DNA of 19,673 nucleotides from Bacteroidota bacterium (GTDB lineage Bacteria; Bacteroidota; Bacteroidia; Bacteroidales; Cfx3-03), in assembly GCA_030706265.1 (NCBI GenBank), contig JAUZOX010000011.1, positions 1 to 19,673 of the forward strand, in the 5' to 3' direction. The notes under the pieces are model-generated. The model searched no databases and was not told the DNA's origin. It saw nothing but the letters and a program-made list of their open reading frames with translations. Made by a program: the position numbers and the translations under genes. Positions within the stretch are counted from its first letter, which is position 1, and every line of letters starts with the position of its first letter. Below are positions 7,844-14,879 of this stretch, in pieces.

Positions 7844-9398
7844 CTACCTATAAATTGTAAAGGCATCTATGTTTACGAAATCCGAACTCTTGTTAACAAT
7901 CCTGATGGTGTGTTGGCCTGAGGACATTCCATGCACACTGAACACGCTGATTTGTGCTAGACGTGGAAAATCTGTCACTTTTAGATTCACACTACCACGT
8001 TGCAAGCCATCAATGAAAACATCAATATTTCCCTGATCGAAGTATTTTTCAGAAAGTAATTCAATTCCTGTACCGGTGAATGTGTATTCAGCGGCATCCC
8101 CAGGTGTATTGCTATAATGAGTGTCATCCAGAAAATCATGGAATCCACGTTTGCTACCAACCAGCCAGTTTCCATTGTAGTGGATTGTCGAATCGTTGTC
8201 ATTGACCATCATGGATTGAGGCAAAGGTTTGGTTTTCAGGATCAGTGGAATACGCCACATTTTATACAAACCATTCGGTTTGTCCTGAAAAGGACAACCT
8301 GAAGTAAAAAGTTCTATTTTTACGTCGTCACCATCTCGTTCCTGATATTTTGCGCAGAGATTTGGTCCGTACATATGTCCTCCTACAATAAATGAATCAT
8401 CTAATGAGGATATAAAGGTCCACGGACCCCATGGATGTTCTGCCTCATAAAAATCGTAAGTAATCAGGCCGGGTTGAAACCATTTCTTCAATGTAGGGGT
8501 GATATACCAGGACACAAGCATATAACGGTTTAATGAGGGTATAAAAGTTGGGGCAGTCCATCCCAACTTGGCTGGCTGGCTGAGTATCGGTCTTGCTTTG
8601 GCAATATCCATTGTCCATGAACTATTTTTTAAACCTTTACCTCCGCTATAATAGGTCCAATCAGCAGGATTTAGCTTAGATAGATCAGTACGCCTCACCC
8701 GGGCAAGGATAAAATCGTCTCCCCCGTTCCAAAAGCCATTATTAGAAATCACATAGGCAAATTTGTCGGCATTGTCCTGTTTTACCTGACCACCGTTTCT
8801 GCCATAATGGATAAAACCTGGAGCCCCAAAACGGTTACCGGGCCACATTGGGAAATTGAAGTTCTCCTTTTCATTTCGGTTCCATGTTAGTCCGTGGTCA
8901 GTAGACTTGATCAGACTGGTGTTAATGGAGGTTTGACGCATCAAGAGATCCCTGGATTTATTACCGTAAAAAAAAATTACAAACGACAAAAGTATAGAAA
9001 ACCCCATCGATGCATTCTTGTCCTGTTACTTTCCAACTCGAACTATCCTTTTCCATTGCGCCGGGTTTACCATATTCATCCATCGGGTTAACCAGATATC
9101 CTTTCAAACTTAACAGGTCAGAACCCATGAGCTTGTTCAAACAAAAATTTCTGCCCTGTGTGCCGAAACCGTGTCCATCGCAATTAAAATGATAAAGGTT
9201 GTCATCGTCTGCCCAAAACGGATCAGCAGTATCTCCATTTGAGTCATCCCATTTCTGCAGATGATTTAAATCAGGAATTACTTTAATAATTGGTGTTGTC
9301 TTGTGTGTCGAAGAAGAGGAAATGACAGCATTTTGGGACTCAGCCACAACGCTATGTATTAAAAACAGGACAAGAAACATATGTATTAACTTTTTCAT
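7844..9398 (-). pseudogene. Frameshifted DUF4185-like five-bladed propeller protein with C-terminal carbohydrate-binding-like domain
   Basis: Two overlapping reading frames make one protein. The first starts at 9398 (signal peptide KKLIHMFLVLFLIHSVVAE) and stops at 8961 after 145 residues; the second continues to 7844. The break lies in a run of nine T on the minus strand (8968-8976). Eight T would join CNFF directly to YGNKSRD and give 517 residues. The N-terminal part (about 40-390) resembles DUF4185/GH43-like beta-propellers: ADPFWADDDNLYHFNCDG, KSTDHGLTW, FGAPGFIHYG, FILARVRRTDL, LGWTAPTFIPSLNRYMLVSW. The C-terminal part (about 398-517) is a galactose-binding-like beta-sandwich (AAEYTFTGTGIELLSEK, DVFIDGLQRGSVNL, SSGQHTIRI). 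The ATG abuts the GH3 stop with no gap, so the two are translationally coupled. Catalytic activity is not established. A sequencing error, a true mutation or phase variation could explain the shift. Confidence 0.75.
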
Positions 9399-11603
9399 TT
9401 ATTTCACTTCCAGTATTACTTTTTTAAGATCAACAGAATTAGTTCCCACCATTAATTCAAAAGCACCAGGCTCAACAACCCATTTTTCGTTCCAGTATTC
9501 GAGTTGTTTTTTCCCAATTTCGAATCGGATCGTTTTACTCTCACCAGCTTTTAAGAATACTTTCTGAAAACCTCTTAACTCCTTTAACGGTCGAACAAAC
9601 TCAGAAACCAGATCGTGGATGTATAACTGAACAACTTCTTCTCCATCCATATTTCCAGTATTTTTTATTGTCATTGTAAGTGCTGTTTTTCCATCTGGAG
9701 AGATGGTTTTGTCTTTTAATTTAATTTGATCAATTGCAAAAGAGGTGTAGCTTAGCCCATAACCGAAAGGAAAAAGAGGTTCCGGATCTGATTGGAAGAT
9801 TTTTCTGGGACGACCAGTCTGCAGTTTGTTATAAAAGAGTGGGACTTGACCTACATTTCTTGGAAAAGTAATTGGAAGTTTTCCAGAAGGGTTCACTTTA
9901 CCAAATATAATATCAGCCAATGCGGTCCCGGTTTCTTGTCCCAAATACCATCCTTCCAGAATCGCTGGTATTTTTTCAGCAATCCATTCAATAGACATGG
10001 GACGACCATTTAGTAAAATGACGACACAGGGTTTACCAGTAGCATAAATAGCCTGCACCAGATCCATTTGTCTTCCAGTTAAATTCAGATTATCTGCATC
10101 TTCATTTTCACGACAGGTTTCTTCAGAGCCCCCTAAAGCAAGTATACAGATATCTGATTGTTTGGCAAGCTCTACGGCAGCCGGTATAAGATTGGTTGAA
10201 TCATTCATGATGTCACAGCCTTTTGCAAATCGAACATCAGATTGAGAACCAGCGAATTTCTTTATTCCTTCAAAAATTGAAACATAATATTTAGGCTGTG
10301 CAGAATAACCACCAAGCCTCATATCAACTGCATTTGGGCCAATAATTGCTATTTTTTTATATTTTGAAAGATTTAAGGGAAGCAAATGATTTTGATTCTT
10401 TAATAATATTGTAGCCTTATGTGCTACTTCTAATGCCAGATCCTGATGGGATTTATCATAAATTATTTCTTTATAGTCTTTACGAGGTTCTCCAACATAT
10501 GTAGCCTTTTCATAGTGTTCTGCATCTTCCTGAGATAGACTTCCGGAAGGACGGTTTTCAGGATGCTTTATTAGGTCGAATTTCTCGTTTACAGGAATAT
10601 CAGATTCAAATAAACCAAGGGAAAACTTAGCCCGTAAAACCATGGTTACAGCATTATCAACAAGTCTTTCCGATATTTGTCCATTGTGAACTGCCTGAAT
10701 CAGATTGTCTCCAAACATTCGGAAATCAGTCCAACCTTGAGACATTGATAACTCTTCATAAACACCTGCTTCAAGTGCTTTTTTTGCCACAGCGATAAAA
10801 TCCGGCTGGTAATTAAAGGTAGTTTTCATTGCACGAATATCATTATTATCTGATACAACCAGTCCGTTCCAATGATATTGATTACGAAGAATATCTATCA
10901 TGATATGCTTGTTCCCATGACAGGGTATTCCGTTTAGAAGGTGATGGGCCGGCATAATACTTCCTACTCCCGCATTTTCAATTGCCATTCTAAATGGATA
11001 TAAATGAACATTTTGAAGAGTATATTCAGAAACATACATTGATGCACCGTTTCCTCCGGCCATAGGTTCGCCATCGGCCACAAAGTGTTTAGCAGTAGCT
11101 ATGATATGGTTTCTATCGAAACGTTCATTCCCTCTTCCTTGTAATCCATTAATATATGCGGCTCCAATATTTCCTACCAAAAAAGGATCCTCACCAAAGC
11201 TCTCTTCTGTTCTGCCCCATCTAACATCTCTCACCACAGAAAGCATTGGGGTAAAACAGTGGTGAATGCCAAAAGCCCTGGATTCTTTTGCAACCACGTT
11301 CCCCATACGTTCAATTAATTCAGGATCCCAGGTACTTGCCATAGCAATAGCCTGGGGAAATACTGTTGCCTGTTTCATGCGTATACCATGTAAACATTCA
11401 TTTGCACTCAAATTTGGAATTCCCAGTCTTGCATTTGCATTGGGATACTCACTGGGCAGCTGAAAAACCTTTTCTTCGAGCGTCATTTGATTGATCAGCT
11501 GTTTGATCCTGGCGTCATATTTATCAGGGAAAACAGGAATTTGAGCTTCTATTACTCCAACTGTGAAAAGCAGAATCCAACTTAATAGTAATTCCATTTT
11601 CAT
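9399..11603 (-). CDS. Secreted glycoside hydrolase family 3 enzyme (beta-glucosidase/xylosidase-like)
   Basis: Predicted exported retaining beta-glycosidase of 734 residues releasing terminal sugars from beta-linked glycans. Signal peptide about 1-20 (cut near VIEA/QIP). The N-terminal TIM barrel (about 30-335) has LHGI (71-74), RWGRTEESFGEDP (from 128), AKHF (171-174) and LVVSDNND with D252 as the expected nucleophile. An unusually long linker (about 333-390) leads to the alpha/beta sandwich (about 391-615: KATILLKN, LALGGSEE, FPFGYGLSYTSF). In GGSEETCRENEDADNLNL the likely acid/base is E499 or E501. The C-terminal fibronectin-III-like domain (about 635-734) contains VVQLYIHD and RPLKELRGFQKV. 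The usual GVD motif after the nucleophile reads GVYEELS. The start has two Met codons (positions 1 and 3). A 163-base AT-rich gap precedes it. The propeller gene follows without a spacer. Confidence 0.92.
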   Translation of the reverse strand: MKMELLLSWILLFTVGVIEAQIPVFPDKYDARIKQLINQMTLEEKVFQLPSEYPNANARLGIPNLSANECLHGIRMKQATVFPQAIAMASTWDPELIERMGNVVAKESRAFGIHHCFTPMLSVVRDVRWGRTEESFGEDPFLVGNIGAAYINGLQGRGNERFDRNHIIATAKHFVADGEPMAGGNGASMYVSEYTLQNVHLYPFRMAIENAGVGSIMPAHHLLNGIPCHGNKHIMIDILRNQYHWNGLVVSDNNDIRAMKTTFNYQPDFIAVAKKALEAGVYEELSMSQGWTDFRMFGDNLIQAVHNGQISERLVDNAVTMVLRAKFSLGLFESDIPVNEKFDLIKHPENRPSGSLSQEDAEHYEKATYVGEPRKDYKEIIYDKSHQDLALEVAHKATILLKNQNHLLPLNLSKYKKIAIIGPNAVDMRLGGYSAQPKYYVSIFEGIKKFAGSQSDVRFAKGCDIMNDSTNLIPAAVELAKQSDICILALGGSEETCRENEDADNLNLTGRQMDLVQAIYATGKPCVVILLNGRPMSIEWIAEKIPAILEGWYLGQETGTALADIIFGKVNPSGKLPITFPRNVGQVPLFYNKLQTGRPRKIFQSDPEPLFPFGYGLSYTSFAIDQIKLKDKTISPDGKTALTMTIKNTGNMDGEEVVQLYIHDLVSEFVRPLKELRGFQKVFLKAGESKTIRFEIGKKQLEYWNEKWVVEPGAFELMVGTNSVDLKKVILEVK

Positions 11604-11766
11604 TTTTGTATTATTTACTTAATACCATTCATAGAATCTAATCCGTTAGAGTGCAGATAATCATACAAATAGAATCTTCTGTGTAATTTAAATACATATA
11701 TTCTGATCCCTTTTACTATTTATAAAACCCAAACTTTATAATTTCAGTAAATCAATTCCCGAGTAA

Positions 11767-13539
11767 TTAAAGATTTTTTGCAAATGATGAAGGTCTTGTA
11801 AATATCTTTAAATTGAACCCATTCCAATTTGTATCCAAAATGTTATCTTTAACTGTAAATTCCGGTTTAGTTTCAAGGAATAGATCTTTTGAAGTTCCAA
11901 TCGAAAATGTAAAACCAAGTACAGCTTCCTTCATTGTTTTCAAATCAAATTCCTTATCCTGACCTGAATAGACAACATAATCGATCCAGGATGACTTATT
12001 GTCGCCCCCTTTCTCCCAATGGCCTTTCATATTTTCAAACCCTGCATAAAAGAGTTGAAGATTAAACTGAAGATGATCAATTGTAATCTTGAGAGGGTCG
12101 TATATATGGTTTGGGATGGTAAGATTTTCTGGATTCAGGTAGTTTCCAAATTCAAATCGTAACCTGAGATCCTTTGCTTTAAACTTTCCGGTTTTAATTT
12201 GATCAATACTGATGTGCTTGTCACCTCCATTCAGGATAAAATTGATTCCAGCCAGTATGTTATTCTCCTTTTGCTGACTATAAAAGCTTGCAGAGCTAAA
12301 ATCATAAGAATCATGCAAAAAGCGAACCTGAAGGTAAGAGGGTTTCGCAATTGTTCCCCAATAGGCTATAAATGGTCGACGTTGATTCCATAAGCTGGAT
12401 CTGCTGGCCGAGGCCAAGGTGTATGTGTCTGTCAAATAAGTAGTTCCCTTAATAACGGGTTCCGATTTTTCGAAAAGATCGACTTCTGTTCTTGGATATT
12501 TGGGTGTCAAAAAATAGGGCAATAAATAGCTTGGAATTTCATGTTTTACTTTTTTATCAATGGATTGTTCATTATAGCCTAAATCAATCTTGCCATTTGA
12601 AGCTTGTTTCAGTAAACCATAAAAATTTGATTTTATCAGGGAACTGTATGACCTGCTATGTGGACCTGCCCATTGACCGGTAGGTTGATGAAAATGATGG
12701 GCAATGATGTTCCATCCAATTGCATAAAGTGAATCGATCATGGGTTTAGCTTCACTGTTTGTGATATGCCTTTTCATTCTAGCCAATTCATCCAAGGCTA
12801 AAGGAGTATAGTTAGGGCTATTGTACTCTGAAAAGCCACCCTTCTCAAGCGTATAATTATAAAATGTTTTTAATCTTTGTTGAGCATATGTCTTCAAATC
12901 AGGTATGTCAAGCAAATGAGCAGTCACATAAGTTACATAAGTGCCCATTATGGCGATATTAGTATATCCAGGACCGATATTCCTTTTTTGAATAGAACGG
13001 GCAGCACAAATAAGAGACTGTTCTATTTTGGGTTTCAATGATTTCGGAATCACAGCTTCATGATCCAACAATATATCAAGAAGGCTAACCCCATTAAAAT
13101 CGGCCCAGTTAAAATCGGGTGGCGACTTTTTTGTAGCTAAAGGCTCTTCCAAATAATAGGGCCATATACCACATGTCGGAGAAAATTTGTTAGTATCCTG
13201 AAGAGTAATCGTTTTTTCTATAATTTCAAAAGCCCTTTGAGTATACTTTTCATCGTCAAGATCCAACAAAGCCACTGCATATGCCAAAGAAGCCCTTACT
13301 TCATGATATATTCCAACTTCAGCATCGGTATGATAATTGTAACCGTTTATCTTAGTTGTCACCATCTTCTCCTTATCATCATATCTTGCACTGTATTGCT
13401 GAATTAATTTCTTCAGATCCTGCTTTTCATTTTCCGATAACCTTACAGGCCGATAAGAGATAAATTGACTTTTGTTTATTTGTGCTGTCGCACTCAATAT
13501 CAAAAGACAGTAAGCAATGATCAATAGAGTAGGTTTCAT
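11767..13539 (-). CDS. Secreted protein of unassigned family, predicted alpha/alpha toroid plus beta-sandwich (polysaccharide-lyase-like)
   Basis: I do not recognise a named family. I chose the ATG at 13537-13539, giving 590 residues, because a clean signal peptide begins there (MKPTLLIIAYCLLILSATAQ). The frame is open upstream to 13647, but those 36 residues are not signal-like and would overlap a promoter box. The N-terminal half (about 45-345) is rich in helices and resembles the toroid folds of lyases and six-hairpin glycosidases. Polar motifs suggest an active cleft: DFNWADFNGVSLLDILLDHE (about 142-161), TNIAIM (193-198), GGFSEYNSPNY (234-244) and AGPHSRSY (291-298). The C-terminal half (about 365-585) looks like beta-sandwich (YLTDTYTLASASRSSLWNQR, FLHDSYDFSSASF). 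This layout recalls heparinase/alginate-lyase-type enzymes, but no canonical catalytic motif could be confirmed. Its place in the PUL supports glycan degradation. Confidence 0.7.
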   Translation of the reverse strand: MKPTLLIIAYCLLILSATAQINKSQFISYRPVRLSENEKQDLKKLIQQYSARYDDKEKMVTTKINGYNYHTDAEVGIYHEVRASLAYAVALLDLDDEKYTQRAFEIIEKTITLQDTNKFSPTCGIWPYYLEEPLATKKSPPDFNWADFNGVSLLDILLDHEAVIPKSLKPKIEQSLICAARSIQKRNIGPGYTNIAIMGTYVTYVTAHLLDIPDLKTYAQQRLKTFYNYTLEKGGFSEYNSPNYTPLALDELARMKRHITNSEAKPMIDSLYAIGWNIIAHHFHQPTGQWAGPHSRSYSSLIKSNFYGLLKQASNGKIDLGYNEQSIDKKVKHEIPSYLLPYFLTPKYPRTEVDLFEKSEPVIKGTTYLTDTYTLASASRSSLWNQRRPFIAYWGTIAKPSYLQVRFLHDSYDFSSASFYSQQKENNILAGINFILNGGDKHISIDQIKTGKFKAKDLRLRFEFGNYLNPENLTIPNHIYDPLKITIDHLQFNLQLFYAGFENMKGHWEKGGDNKSSWIDYVVYSGQDKEFDLKTMKEAVLGFTFSIGTSKDLFLETKPEFTVKDNILDTNWNGFNLKIFTRPSSFAKNL

Positions 13540-13644
13540 TCTCTCAAAAATTAAGTTATGAACCGGGCATTCAAAGGAGTTCCCTGCGACCGATTTATTA
13601 CAAATTATGTTCGTATGAACATTTTGCTTTCGGGATTTTTTTGT

Positions 13645-13652
13645 CAAATATA
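13645..13652 (-). promoter_or_regulatory. Putative internal PUL promoter, -7 box upstream of the toroid-protein gene
   Basis: The minus strand reads TATATTTG, an exact match to TAnnTTTG, about 105 bases before the chosen ATG at 13539 and just downstream of the hairpin at 13670-13709. No clear -33 TTTG is visible. It would give the enzyme genes their own transcript with a leader of roughly 100 bases. Confidence 0.4.
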
Positions 13653-13669
13653 AGACTTAGCAGTAATTA

Positions 13670-13709
13670 AATGAGGTACCCGATTGTCTTCCAAATCGGA
13701 TACCTCATT
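13670..13709 (-). terminator. Hairpin after the DUF5017-type gene, probable terminator
   Basis: Arms 13670-13684 and 13695-13709 form a 15-bp stem around a 10-base loop. The single mismatch on the plus strand (C13679/A13700) becomes a G-U pair in the minus-strand RNA, so the stem is complete in the transcript of the PUL. It starts 23 bases after the stop at 13733. The sequence that follows on the minus strand (UUAAUUA) is only moderately U-rich, so termination may be partial. Confidence 0.6.
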
Positions 13710-13732
13710 ATAAAAAAGCATATTCTTCCAAA

Positions 13733-14770
13733 CTACCTTGGAATCACTTTCACTTTTACTTGCCTTACGACTTTTTTCGTTTTATCAATATCCTGATTTA
13801 TGGCAACAAATGTTGCTAAATAGGTACCCGGGGTTTTGTAATATGTTATAGGAACTGCATTAAAACGGGTCAATGAAGTATTGGTCGCCCCTTTTATAGT
13901 AACGCCAAAATCGGGTTTCACTTGTTTAACACTGACCTTTGAGGTTATAACCCAATCATCGTTATCAGGATTATTGACGGAAGGTCCCGGGTCAAAGATA
14001 AGCGGATAACCACTTGCAATAGTAATGCCATTTGGTGTTTTCAAAGCAGATGCAGCGGATATATTTGCAGCACCTACATTCCATACATTATAACCTGTAG
14101 TTGTATCATTTTTCATGCTACATTGAACCCACCCGGTATATTGAAATGCAGATGTAGCGGTTCCAGCTGCGGTTTGAGGTGCAGCAAACAAGCCGGTTTT
14201 GGTGCCATCAGGCAGAATATGAATCAGCGTAAATCCTTGTATTTTCCATCTTTGCTGGGCTGCAGTACCTTTTTTTCCGATATACCTAAATGCAATATTG
14301 ATAGAATCTACATTTTTAAAATCGAACAGATTAATGGAGTCGGAATTCACAAAGTTATTAGATACCGTTGCAGGCCATTTGGTATTTCGGCTTGTTATAT
14401 CGGTCCAGGTTGCTTTGAGAATACTGGCTTTATCATACCCTTTAAGATTAGAAGAAACAAGTAATCGCAAGGAATCGCCATTTGTCAAAACACCTTGTTG
14501 TAAAGATGATTGAAAAAACAGTTTTGTATATCCCGAAGTATCTGAAGTTCTATTCGCATAGGCATAGCGCATACCTACTTCGCCTGAATAAAAAACAACC
14601 TGATCAGGATGTCCGGCCATATTAAATTTAACGGTATCACCGACCCTAAAAACGGTGTCCGTAGTAGCCACTGTAAAGTCATCAGGAGACACTATTGTTG
14701 TTTTAGCGCAATTATAAAAAACAAAAGTCCCCAGTAAGGTTATAATTGTGAATAAGATATGTTTTTTCAT
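13733..14770 (-). CDS. DUF5017-type surface lipoprotein (SusE/SusF position, glycan-binding candidate)
   Basis: Predicted outer-membrane lipoprotein of 345 residues that probably binds glycan at the cell surface. The start at 14768-14770 is chosen because MKKHILFTIITLLGTFVFYNC is a lipoprotein signal with the lipidated cysteine at C21; the frame stays open 20 codons further upstream, but that would bury the signal. The N-terminal part carries FTVATTDTVFRVGDTVKFN and VVFYSGEVGMRYAYANR, which resemble DUF5017 proteins found beside SusD. The C-terminal part (YYKTPGTYLATFVAINQD, VVRQVKVKVIP) looks like an Ig/PKD-type strand pattern. It lies 109 bases after susD, in the slot where SusE/SusF or other surface glycan-binding proteins are encoded. 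Binding is inferred from position and family, not from a recognisable binding site. Confidence 0.75.
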   Translation of the reverse strand: MKKHILFTIITLLGTFVFYNCAKTTIVSPDDFTVATTDTVFRVGDTVKFNMAGHPDQVVFYSGEVGMRYAYANRTSDTSGYTKLFFQSSLQQGVLTNGDSLRLLVSSNLKGYDKASILKATWTDITSRNTKWPATVSNNFVNSDSINLFDFKNVDSINIAFRYIGKKGTAAQQRWKIQGFTLIHILPDGTKTGLFAAPQTAAGTATSAFQYTGWVQCSMKNDTTTGYNVWNVGAANISAASALKTPNGITIASGYPLIFDPGPSVNNPDNDDWVITSKVSVKQVKPDFGVTIKGATNTSLTRFNAVPITYYKTPGTYLATFVAINQDIDKTKKVVRQVKVKVIPR

Positions 14771-14879
14771 CTTGTTTATTTTTATAATTTGAGAAACCTT
14801 TATGTAGCTTTTAAATTGAATTGATTTCAAATCTTACGAATAAAAATGATTCTAAATTTAAAAGTGATACAAGATTAAA

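Noticed and set aside
8978..9007. ATG at 9007 as the independent start of a 387-residue protein.
   Set aside because: Its first 13 residues are an out-of-frame reading of the upstream half of the same gene; the signal peptide and the propeller start lie in the other frame.
13540..13647. N-terminal extension of 36 residues on the toroid protein (ATG at 13645-13647).
   Set aside because: It precedes a clear signal peptide starting at 13539, has no signal character itself and overlaps a likely promoter box.
14771..14830. N-terminal extension of 20 residues on the DUF5017-type lipoprotein.
   Set aside because: The lipoprotein signal with C21 starts at 14770; the longer form would place the lipobox too far in.
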